This document shows positions 24,413-32,105 of a DNA stretch of 40,285 nt, one piece after another. Within the stretch, counting starts at the first letter, position 1. Each line of letters begins with the position of its first letter. The position numbers were made by a program, and so were the translations under genes. The stretch comes from Gammaproteobacteria bacterium (GTDB lineage Bacteria; Pseudomonadota; Gammaproteobacteria; Pseudomonadales; Azotimanducaceae), in the NCBI GenBank assembly GCA_018645845.1, contig JABGVY010000058.1:1-40285 (forward strand), in the 5' to 3' direction. The notes under the pieces were generated by a model, which was not told the origin of the DNA, did no database searches, and saw nothing but the letters and a program-made list of their open reading frames with translations.

Positions 24413-25258
24413 ATGCTGGAACAGAACAGAGATAAATTTATCGCGGAGATGTTGTGCATAGCAGACACTGACTGGGTCCTCGGCCACTGGTACATAAAAG
24501 TCATGTTAAACGGCCGATCACTGACCGATTGCACGGCATTCGCCGGGATGGCACAGGACACCTTGGGTCACGCGCGCGCGTTATTCAGGTTTCTTGAAGA
24601 CGAAATGGACCTCCCAGAACATCAGCTAGAGTTCGGTCGAGGACCTAGCCAGATTCACGACATGGAAATGCTTTCGGCCCCACCCGAGAACTGGGGTGAT
24701 TTTCTTATAACTACCTTTATTGCCGAAGGTGCAATCTGGCAGATGTTGAACACATTTAGAGCCAGCGCACACCCAGGCGTAGCGGGTATGGTGACTCACT
24801 TTGGGAAAGAGCTCTATTTTCACAGGCTCGGCCTTGAAGGTTGGCTAAAATCGGCCACCGATGAAGCCAAACAGGATATGCGAGACGCAATGCAGACTCG
24901 TCTACCTACCGCACTACGCTGGTTTGACGATCAAGCTCGCTCTGACAGTGACGATCTGCGTTCCTCTGGGATTCGCTCATCCTCGGTCGCAGAGGCAAAA
25001 ATGGCTTTCATTGAGACTACGATATCAAAGCTTATGGCCGCTCTTGATATGGATGATACATCTAGCATCACACCCATCGAGCAGGTTGATTGGGATGCTT
25101 TAAGGCGCAAGACACGAGGCAGTGAGCTGCCTGCAACGCTTTGGGAGTTCATGATTCCTACGGATGAAGATACCGTCATTCTCAGGCGACCTCTCGCTGT
25201 CAGCGTCGACGACAATCTGGATCTGTTCGATCGCGAAGAATACTCTCAGGACGACTAA
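24413..25258 (+). CDS. paaC: PaaC-like structural subunit of phenylacetyl-CoA epoxidase
   Basis: 281 aa, somewhat longer than typical PaaC (about 250). A good AGGAGA precedes the ATG. The ferritin-like helices carry AGMAQDTLGHARALFRFLEDE (about 42-62), the counterpart of the PaaC LDLLGQARALL motif, and FGKELYFHRLGLEGWLKSA, the counterpart of its KEVxYHxRW motif. PaaC is the catalytically inactive partner that forms the heterodimer with PaaA. The final ~40 residues (after IPTDEDTVILRR) extend beyond the usual end. It closes the oxygenase gene run, and a 66-nt gap precedes AraC regulator 3. No PaaE-type ferredoxin reductase gene follows. Confidence 0.9.
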   Translation: MLEQNRDKFIAEMLCIADTDWVLGHWYIKVMLNGRSLTDCTAFAGMAQDTLGHARALFRFLEDEMDLPEHQLEFGRGPSQIHDMEMLSAPPENWGDFLITTFIAEGAIWQMLNTFRASAHPGVAGMVTHFGKELYFHRLGLEGWLKSATDEAKQDMRDAMQTRLPTALRWFDDQARSDSDDLRSSGIRSSSVAEAKMAFIETTISKLMAALDMDDTSSITPIEQVDWDALRRKTRGSELPATLWEFMIPTDEDTVILRRPLAVSVDDNLDLFDREEYSQDD

Positions 25259-25324
25259 GTACCGTTACTTTCCATTCATGGGAGATCGGTGTAGATTTCT
25301 TTCACTGAATGCTACTTGAAACCC

Positions 25325-26365
25325 ATGCTTCCTCAGAATTCTGGAACGTCAATCTCTTCAGCATCACTGCAAGGTGTCATCGACACCCTGCGTTCACTAA
25401 ATCTGAATATCGACGAGTTGCTGAGCGCAGCCAATATTGACCGTTCAAGCGGCCTGCAGGATCGTAGAATCCCGCAATCCACATTTAACAATCTGATTAA
25501 GAAAATCGCCCAAACGGACCAAGGCATGATGTTCGGCATCAAGTTCGCTGAAAATATTCACGCCACGACCTATGACTCGTTTGGTGTGCTGTTGGTTTCG
25601 TCAAAAAACCTGCGCGCTTTTTGTCACAACTCTGCCCGCTACTTTGCATTCGCAAATACGGGTCGGAAGTTGATCTTCGACGAATCCAAAGGGCTCGCAT
25701 CCCTCAGCTATACCGTAACCGATGGCGTAAGTCGCGACGAAAGGCATAACTTCGTTAATGCCTCCGGCTGGTTGGCGACCTGGCTCAAACTCATGAGAAT
25801 GGCAAGCCGTCCGAATTACACACCGGCCAAAGTGACTTTTAGGTCGGTGGAACCGGAGTGCGCCAATGAAATAGGTCACTACGTCAATTGCCCCGTTGAG
25901 TGGCAATCAGAATCTGATTCAATGTTCTTCAATCTAGATTTAGATTTCGAGACGCTCCTACCGGGTGGTAATGCGGAACTGGCGAGACGGAGCGAGAGTC
26001 TTGTGTTTAACCAAGTCAGGGAGCTCGGCGTTATTGACCCTGTTAACTCAGTCCGCATCGCGTTGTTCGAATTGCTGCCCAAAGGTGACACTTCATCCAA
26101 ATCAATTGCAGAGTATCTGGATATCAAAGAATCGACGCTGCAGCTAGGCTTAAAAAAATGCGGCACGAATCTCACAAGAGCAATCAGTGACACCCGACGA
26201 GAACTGGCTGAAGACTACATACCGCGCGTTGACCTAACAATCAATGAAGTGGCTTATATGCTGGGTTTCAGCGATTGCAGCAACTTCGCCCGAAGTTTTC
26301 GCCGTTGGACGGGCAAGTCGCCAACGGAATACCGCCAGCAGTTTCACAAAACCTTTAGGCACTAG
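25325..26365 (+). CDS. AraC-family transcriptional regulator 3 (OruR-like)
   Basis: 346 aa from the ATG at 25325; a TTG at 25316 is the alternative, and neither has a strong ribosome site. The sensor domain has LNIDELLSAANID, RRIPQSTFNNLIKK, TYDSFGVLLVSSKNLRAF, more diverged than in the two paralogues. The C-terminal DNA-binding domain contains IAEYLDIKESTLQLGLKKCG and VAYMLGFSDCSNFARSFRRWTGKSP. It is placed between the oxygenase genes and the amidohydrolase-racemase-dehydrogenase block on the same strand, so it may control the latter. The palindrome GGCAATTGCC at its 3' end (26365-26374) could be a site, but this is weak. Confidence 0.92.
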   Translation: MLPQNSGTSISSASLQGVIDTLRSLNLNIDELLSAANIDRSSGLQDRRIPQSTFNNLIKKIAQTDQGMMFGIKFAENIHATTYDSFGVLLVSSKNLRAFCHNSARYFAFANTGRKLIFDESKGLASLSYTVTDGVSRDERHNFVNASGWLATWLKLMRMASRPNYTPAKVTFRSVEPECANEIGHYVNCPVEWQSESDSMFFNLDLDFETLLPGGNAELARRSESLVFNQVRELGVIDPVNSVRIALFELLPKGDTSSKSIAEYLDIKESTLQLGLKKCGTNLTRAISDTRRELAEDYIPRVDLTINEVAYMLGFSDCSNFARSFRRWTGKSPTEYRQQFHKTFRH

Positions 26366-26440
26366 GCAATTGCCGGTTTTGCCATGGGAATAACCCGAAC
26401 CATAAATGAACATGGCCCAACACATTCGAGGATATTCTCC

Positions 26441-27802
26441 ATGACAAGATCGATGGTTCTTCGCGCACTCTGCCTGATCACGCTCACAGTATCGTTCGCT
26501 GTTCAGGGCGACATGCTGATTAAAAATGTTCACGTATTCGATGGGCGATCAGACACATTGTCAGAAAACGTCGATGTGCTGATCACCGGTACTACCATTT
26601 CCCGGATTGCCAAAGACATCTCAGGAACCGAGGATATTGTAACGATCCAGGGTAAAGGCATGACTCTGATGCCTGGTTTGATCGACAACCATGTCCACCT
26701 CAGCCTGACAGGTGCAGGTCTTCACGATATGGAAACTAACCAAACATGGGAGGATATTGCGATTGCCAGTGTGGCCATGGCAGAAATGTATTTGAACTTT
26801 GGTTTTACCACGGTCCGAGACATGGGGGGTGCCAATGCCGGGTTACAACGTGCAATCGATAAAGGTCTTATCAGCGGGCCAAGAGTCTACCCTTCAGCAG
26901 CAATTATCGGCGCTCGAGGTGGGCACTCGGACTGGGCCGTTTTTTCATCACCGCCGGGACAGAAAAGCCAGGTTGAACGACTAAACATGACAGCGGAAGT
27001 TGCCGGCGCTGACCAGGTTCTGGCTGCGGCCCGCAACAACTTCCGGATGGGAGCTTCGCAATTAAAGCTTATGCAGACCGGGGGGGTCGCATCTCATTTC
27101 GACCCATGGCAATTGAATGGATTGACTAAAGCCGAGATCGCGGCTGCCGTTCAGATCGCCAACGATTATCAGAGCTATGTTGGTGTGCACTCATACTCCA
27201 AGGAAGCAATGTTAAGAGCGCTTCGAATTGGTGTAAAAACCATAGAACACGGATTCATGTTTGATAAAGAGATTGGACAGGTGATGAGGAAGAAAGGTGC
27301 CTACCTCGTCACCAACCTCACGGCTTTCTCACCTCTTCTGGCGAACGTCGCTGCAGTGCAAAACCCAAAATCAGCCAGGAAACTCAAGACCGCCCAGGCA
27401 TCTTTCGCCGGTTACATCGAAAACGTCATCAAGCATCAACCAAAACGTGGCTTCAACACCGACTGTGTCGGTGATGCTTTTTCCTGCCCTAGACAGATCA
27501 CTTACGAAATCTATTTGAATGGTCACTTTTTTGGCAATCATCGGGCATTGGTTGCGCTGACGTCCATAGGTGGCGAAATCGCCGCTCTTAGCGGCCCACT
27601 CGTTAACCCCTACCCTGACACTAAGCTTGGCGTCATTGAAGAAGGTGCAACGGCAGACCTGCTACTGGTTGATGGTAATCCTCTGGAAGATCTAGGCGTC
27701 ATTGGCGCGGACGAGAAATGGTTTACCGCCCCGGAAAAGGACGGCGTCGAGACCATCCGCATCATCATGAAAGACGGCGTCATTCATAAGAATAGTTTGT
27801 AA
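26441..27802 (+). CDS. Exported amidohydrolase, imidazolonepropionase/prolidase-like (paralogue of 193-1569)
   Basis: 453 aa from the ATG at 26441, which has GAGGA 8 nt upstream and begins a signal peptide (about 1-22, ending VQG-DM). An ATG at 26384 would add 19 residues before it and is unlikely. Metal and catalytic residues are H84 and H86 (LMPGLIDNHVH), K209 (QLKLM), H250, H270 (IEHGF) and D341 (NTDCVG). The C-terminus has the ATADLLLVDGNPLEDL motif. It should hydrolyse an amide or cyclic amide in the periplasm. Its stop overlaps the CoA-transferase start by 1 nt (TAATG), an odd pairing of an exported hydrolase with cytoplasmic CoA enzymes that suggests the hydrolase feeds this pathway. 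Confidence 0.93.
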   Translation: MTRSMVLRALCLITLTVSFAVQGDMLIKNVHVFDGRSDTLSENVDVLITGTTISRIAKDISGTEDIVTIQGKGMTLMPGLIDNHVHLSLTGAGLHDMETNQTWEDIAIASVAMAEMYLNFGFTTVRDMGGANAGLQRAIDKGLISGPRVYPSAAIIGARGGHSDWAVFSSPPGQKSQVERLNMTAEVAGADQVLAAARNNFRMGASQLKLMQTGGVASHFDPWQLNGLTKAEIAAAVQIANDYQSYVGVHSYSKEAMLRALRIGVKTIEHGFMFDKEIGQVMRKKGAYLVTNLTAFSPLLANVAAVQNPKSARKLKTAQASFAGYIENVIKHQPKRGFNTDCVGDAFSCPRQITYEIYLNGHFFGNHRALVALTSIGGEIAALSGPLVNPYPDTKLGVIEEGATADLLLVDGNPLEDLGVIGADEKWFTAPEKDGVETIRIIMKDGVIHKNSL

Positions 27803-28938
27803 TGGGTCCACTCGAAGGCATCAAGGTTGTCGAATTTGCCGGGCTCGGTGCGGCTCCGATGTGCGGCATGATACTGGCGGATATGGGTGCTGAAGTTTTC
27901 CTCATTGATCGAAAATCCGAGAAAAGCGCTGAAGCCAGTATGCATATCAAAGACCGGGATATGCTGAATCGGGGCAAATACCAATTGGCTGCCGATCTAA
28001 AGCAATCGAAAGATTTGACGTTCGTTCTTGATCTGATCGCAAAATGTAACGTCGTTCTTGAGTCATTCAGGCCCGGTGTCATGGAACGACTCGGCCTAGG
28101 ACCCGATATCTGCCTTGAGAAAAATCCATCACTCGTTTTCGCCCGCATGTCCGGCTGGGGTCAGGATGGACCACTGGCGATGGCAGCTGGGCACGACCCG
28201 AACTATGTCGCATTAACAGGCGCGCTTTACCACACAGGTGGTGCTGATGGTGTGCCTCAATCACCTGCCACCCTGCTCGGCGATGCTGCCGGTGGTGCAG
28301 GTATGACGGCGATGGGCATCTGCGCAGCGTTAATACCTGCGATCCAGAAAGGTACCGGACAGGTTATTGATGCGGCCATCGGTGAAGGCACCAGCTACCT
28401 GACAACACTTGCCCGAAGCCTTTATTACGTGGGCCAGATGACCAATGATCGAGGCAACAGCTGGATGGAAGGCGCCGCGGCCTGGGGCCGAGCCTATCGC
28501 TGCAGCGACGATAAGTTCATCACGCTTCTGCCTGTTGAAGGCAGGTTCTACAAAACTTTCCTGGAACTAATGAACCTGAACCAGGACCCCCTCTTCTCAG
28601 TGAGTCATCAATACGATGCCAGCCAATGGCCGGCTCAGATAGCTAAATTGGATTCAGTTTTTGCAACCAGATCACGTCAGCAGTGGTGTGACTTACTCGA
28701 GGGCACCGATGCCTGCTTTGCACCTGTTCTGAGTTATGACGAAGCACCTCAGCACCCTCACAACCAGGCAAGAAACAATTTTGTCCAGGCTGGAGAAGAC
28801 TGGTATCCCGTACCCGCACCAAAGTTCGGCGTTACTCAACCAGAACCAGATTGGGATTGCGATGCAACAGCAAACGCTCGTGAGGCACTCGATCGACTGG
28901 GTTTTGATGATTGCGCAGTCAATACCGTTGTAGATTAA
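27802..28938 (+). CDS. CaiB/BaiF family III CoA-transferase fold, alpha-methylacyl-CoA racemase-like
   Basis: 378 aa cytoplasmic protein. The H131-D132 pair in AGHDPNYVALTG and D161 in LLGDAAGGAGM align with the catalytic His126 and Asp156 of alpha-methylacyl-CoA racemase, with the same 30-residue spacing. NSWMEGAAAWGRAY follows, where a racemase Glu is expected. Racemases of this type epimerise 2-methylacyl-CoA thioesters so that the stereospecific acyl-CoA dehydrogenase can act; other members move CoA between acids using the Asp. The His-Asp pattern favours racemase. The gene starts on the stop codon of the amidohydrolase and is followed by two acyl-CoA dehydrogenases and a hydratase, a fitting context. 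The substrate is unknown. Confidence 0.87.
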   Translation: MGPLEGIKVVEFAGLGAAPMCGMILADMGAEVFLIDRKSEKSAEASMHIKDRDMLNRGKYQLAADLKQSKDLTFVLDLIAKCNVVLESFRPGVMERLGLGPDICLEKNPSLVFARMSGWGQDGPLAMAAGHDPNYVALTGALYHTGGADGVPQSPATLLGDAAGGAGMTAMGICAALIPAIQKGTGQVIDAAIGEGTSYLTTLARSLYYVGQMTNDRGNSWMEGAAAWGRAYRCSDDKFITLLPVEGRFYKTFLELMNLNQDPLFSVSHQYDASQWPAQIAKLDSVFATRSRQQWCDLLEGTDACFAPVLSYDEAPQHPHNQARNNFVQAGEDWYPVPAPKFGVTQPEPDWDCDATANAREALDRLGFDDCAVNTVVD

Positions 28939-28947
28939 GGCAAATTT

Positions 28948-30093
28948 ATGGATTTCTCCCTGACTGAAGAACAACAGATGATCGTCGATACGTTCTCCAA
29001 ATACGCCGAGAACGAGATCAAGCCATTAGCCGAAAAATATAGAGACGAGCTGATCCCCAAAGATATTGCACTCAGTATTCAGAAGGATCTTCTGCAGTTC
29101 GGTGTGGGTGTTGGCGTTGCCGCTGAAGAGTTTGGTGGTATGGGGCTGGATACGAAAACCATGGGTCTTCTGCAGTTCGAGCTGGCAAAAGTATCACCCG
29201 ATATAGCCATCACCTCCCTTATTCAAATGACAGTCAGCAAACTCTTCTCCTGCGTGCCGGAACATCTGCGAGCCGACTACATCGATCCTGTCCTCGCTGC
29301 AGAGAAGATTGGCTGCGTCGCGATGTCCGAAGCTGGCGCCGGTTCACAAGTTACCGCTGTCAGTTGCCGAGCGAGAGAAGATGGCGATGACTATGTCATT
29401 AACGGAGAAAAGCTCTGGATTTCGAGCGGCGACTACTCGGACTTTATATTTCTGCTGGCGCGATTTAACGACGACCCAGTCGGCGGCCTTGGCCTCATCC
29501 TGGTGGATCGATCCCACGGCTATGAGACAACCAATATCAAGAAGATGGGTCTCAACAGCCAGTCGACGGCACAGGTCTTTTTTGATGACGTCCGGGTGCC
29601 CAAAACCAATTTGATGCTAGCACCGGGAAAGGCCATGAAACGTCTGCTGATCCTGCTCGCAAGTTCGAGGCCGATCGTCGGTCTTATGTCTCTTGGTATC
29701 GCAGAAGCCGCCTTAAACGAAGCCGTGAAATACTCATTGCAGCGACACCAGTTCGACAAGCCCATTGCCGGTCATCAGTTAATCTCGGCAAAACTCGGAG
29801 AGATGGCGACCAAGCTTGATGCGGGTAAGCTCATGGCATTCAGGGCACTGGACACCATTGACCGGGGGCAACGATCAGACGTTGAATCCGCTATGGCAAA
29901 ATGGTTTGCGACAGAACTCGCCTGCGAGATAGTCAACGATGCAGTCCAGATCCATGGCGCTAATGGCATCACAAAAGAATTTCCCGTCGAGTACATGTAT
30001 CGCTCCGTCAGGATCTTTCCCTTCACAGAAGGTACTACTGAAATTCAGAAACTGTCCGTCGGCCGATCACTCACCGGCGTAGATACCTTTTAG
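28948..30093 (+). CDS. Acyl-CoA dehydrogenase with catalytic Glu
   Basis: 381 aa FAD enzyme of full family length. The middle-domain flavin motif reads CVAMSEAGAGSQVTAVSCRA and INGEKLWISSGDYSDF. The C-terminal domain contains QIHGANGITKEFPVEYMYRSVRIFPFTEGTTEIQK, in which E361 is the catalytic base at the position of Glu376 of medium-chain dehydrogenase. It introduces a 2,3 double bond into an acyl-CoA and passes electrons to electron-transfer flavoprotein. It starts 9 nt after the racemase-like gene and is followed 9 nt later by the second dehydrogenase, with an AGGAGA site between them. The pair may form one hetero-oligomeric enzyme. Confidence 0.95.
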   Translation: MDFSLTEEQQMIVDTFSKYAENEIKPLAEKYRDELIPKDIALSIQKDLLQFGVGVGVAAEEFGGMGLDTKTMGLLQFELAKVSPDIAITSLIQMTVSKLFSCVPEHLRADYIDPVLAAEKIGCVAMSEAGAGSQVTAVSCRAREDGDDYVINGEKLWISSGDYSDFIFLLARFNDDPVGGLGLILVDRSHGYETTNIKKMGLNSQSTAQVFFDDVRVPKTNLMLAPGKAMKRLLILLASSRPIVGLMSLGIAEAALNEAVKYSLQRHQFDKPIAGHQLISAKLGEMATKLDAGKLMAFRALDTIDRGQRSDVESAMAKWFATELACEIVNDAVQIHGANGITKEFPVEYMYRSVRIFPFTEGTTEIQKLSVGRSLTGVDTF

Positions 30094-30102
30094 GAGAAGA
30101 CC

Positions 30103-31278
30103 ATGGATTTCAGCCTGACAGAAGACCAACAAATGATGGTGAACACTGCCGAGCAGATTGCTGAAAAGTTCGGCCCTGAATACTGGCGGGAGAAAGATGA
30201 AGCCGAAGAATATCCCGCTGACTTTCTCGAAGAGATCGGCAACCAGGGTTTTTTTGGTTTACCTGCACCTGAACAGTTCGGTGGACTCAATCTGGGGCTA
30301 ACAGAAGTTGCTGTAGTTATGGAAGCCCTCTGCCGCGGCGGCGGTGGTGGTGGCCCTGCTCTTGGTTACCTCTTCGGACTCCTCGGCAACCTGTCAATTC
30401 AGCATCACGGTAACGAACAACAAAAGGCGCACTACCTGCCAGACATGGCGGCGGGAAAGAAGATGTGCGCCTTCGCTTTGTCAGAACCCGACGCGGGCAC
30501 AAACTCACTTAACATCAAAACTTTTGCTCGAAAAGAAGGTTCGAACTATATCATCAATGGCGGCAAATGGTTTATTACCAATATTCAAAACTGCCATGCA
30601 CTGCTTCTGGTTGCCCGAACAGAGAAGCCAGGTGAGTCTAAAAGCCGGGCTGGCGGTATTTCACTTTTCCTTATCGACCTGCCCCAGGAAGCGATCACCT
30701 ATACGCCAATCCCGAAACACGGCTTCAACTACTACAAATCAAATCAGGTGTTCATAGACGACCTGAGTGTGGACGAGAGTTGCTTACTCGGCCAGGAAGG
30801 CAAGGGTTTTCAAAGTCTCATGGGGACTTTGAATCCGGAACGCATACTTGTCGCCGCAGGTGCCATCGGTACTGCCCGACTCGCCCTTTCCCATGCCGTC
30901 GAATACGCCAAGAATCGAAACGTTTTCAACGCAGCTATCGGCACCCACCAAGGTATTCAGCATCCACTCGCTGCCGCGCATGCAAAACTGGAAGCCGCAT
31001 GGCTTTCGGTACTGAACGCGGCCAGCCTGAACGACAAGGAACCCGGTAGCAAAGTCTCTGGAGACGCAGCCAATATGGCCAAGTATGTCGCTGTCGAAGC
31101 TGCCATCGAGGCTGGGTACCACGCCATGCAGACTTTTGGCGGTTCAGGATTCGCCAGAGAATTTCATCAGGAGCGCTGGTGGCGAGAACTTCAGCTATTC
31201 AGACTCGCGCCCCTGACACAGCAGATGACCCTGAACTATATTGGCGAGCACGTCCTCGGTTTGCCAAAGTCTTACTGA
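30103..31278 (+). CDS. Acyl-CoA dehydrogenase homologue lacking the canonical catalytic Glu
   Basis: 391 aa, N-terminus (MDFSLTEDQQMMV) very like that of the preceding gene. Flavin-contacting segments are present (CAFALSEPDAGTNSLNIKT, INGGKWFITNIQNCHALL, QTFGGSGFAREFHQERWWRE). In the C-terminal segment, where most family members have YEGTxEI, it has LAPLTQQM (368-375), so no Glu stands at the usual base position. The terminal EHVLGLPKSY is shared with a known subgroup that has the same substitution. It may use a different base, or be the non-catalytic partner of the adjacent dehydrogenase, as in heteromeric dehydrogenases of steroid side-chain degradation. The RBS is AGGAGA. Confidence 0.93.
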   Translation: MDFSLTEDQQMMVNTAEQIAEKFGPEYWREKDEAEEYPADFLEEIGNQGFFGLPAPEQFGGLNLGLTEVAVVMEALCRGGGGGGPALGYLFGLLGNLSIQHHGNEQQKAHYLPDMAAGKKMCAFALSEPDAGTNSLNIKTFARKEGSNYIINGGKWFITNIQNCHALLLVARTEKPGESKSRAGGISLFLIDLPQEAITYTPIPKHGFNYYKSNQVFIDDLSVDESCLLGQEGKGFQSLMGTLNPERILVAAGAIGTARLALSHAVEYAKNRNVFNAAIGTHQGIQHPLAAAHAKLEAAWLSVLNAASLNDKEPGSKVSGDAANMAKYVAVEAAIEAGYHAMQTFGGSGFAREFHQERWWRELQLFRLAPLTQQMTLNYIGEHVLGLPKSY

Positions 31279-31310
31279 ATCAAAACAAACACTAGAAAAA
31301 GGAAACATAC

Positions 31311-32105
31311 ATGAATTTCGATGATTACGAGACGATCCTATTTGAACGCAACGACAAAGTCCTGACTGTCACCCTTGATGGTGTCGGCCCTTTTAACGGT
31401 GTCAACGAGCAGATGCACATCGAGCTGGGTCGAGTCTTCCACGATCTGAACAATGACCTCGACAGTGACGTCATCATTCTCACCGGCAAGGGCAAGGCTT
31501 TTTGCGCGGGTGCAGATATGCGCTTTTTCGAAGAAATGGTTGAGGACCCAAAAAAGTTTCGCAACATTCTGCCAGATGCAAAGCGAATCATTAACGGCAT
31601 TCTGGAATTAGAAAAGCCGCTGGTCTGTCGAATGAACGGTGCCGCCGCTGGTTTCGGCGCATCTATTGCGCTTATGTCCGATATCATCATCGCAGATGAG
31701 CGAGCAAAAATCGGCGACCCTCATGTCAAGGCTGGACTCGTTGCAGGTGATGGCGGCGCGATCATTTGGCCGCAACTGATCGGCTATGCCAGAGCCAAGG
31801 AGTATTTACTGACAGGTAAGTTACTTTCTGCAACCGACGCTGCAACCATGGGGCTCATCAACTACGCTGTGCCGGCAGAACAACTGGATGAGAAAGTGAA
31901 CGAGATCGTCCAGGAACTCTTGTTTAGCCCACGCTGGGCGGTTCGCTATACAAAGACAGTCATGAATCTGCCGTTGCGTGAACTTGCAACCAAGATCACT
32001 GATGCTGCAGTCGCCTACGAAATGTATACGAATCTCATGGTTGATCGCAAGGAATCAGTCGCCGCGTTTCAGGAGAAGCGGGCGCCGAATCTTACGGGAG
32101 AATAA
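31311..32105 (+). CDS. Enoyl-CoA hydratase/isomerase (crotonase) family protein
   Basis: 264 aa crotonase-fold enzyme. Oxyanion-hole segments are GKAFCAGADM (61-70) and NGAAAGFGAS (109-118). At the first catalytic position the usual Glu is replaced: DPHVKAGLVAGDGGA (136-150) has H138. The second Glu is kept as E164 (AKEYLLTG). The DPHVxxGLVAGDGGA form is a recurring crotonase subgroup and may favour isomerase or a specialised hydratase reaction. It is the last gene of the racemase-dehydrogenase operon, 32 nt after the second dehydrogenase with AAAAAGGAAAC before the ATG. Its final 14 nt overlap the 3' end of the convergent PhoD-like gene. Confidence 0.92.
   Translation: MNFDDYETILFERNDKVLTVTLDGVGPFNGVNEQMHIELGRVFHDLNNDLDSDVIILTGKGKAFCAGADMRFFEEMVEDPKKFRNILPDAKRIINGILELEKPLVCRMNGAAAGFGASIALMSDIIIADERAKIGDPHVKAGLVAGDGGAIIWPQLIGYARAKEYLLTGKLLSATDAATMGLINYAVPAEQLDEKVNEIVQELLFSPRWAVRYTKTVMNLPLRELATKITDAAVAYEMYTNLMVDRKESVAAFQEKRAPNLTGE

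Noticed and set aside
26365-26374. Palindrome GGCAATTGCC after AraC regulator 3
   Set aside because: Ten-bp palindromes are common, and this one starts on the last base of the stop codon.
32092-32105. 14-nt overlap of convergent 3' ends (crotonase and PhoD-like genes)
   Set aside because: Both stops are supported by intact proteins; short convergent overlaps are ordinary in compact genomes.
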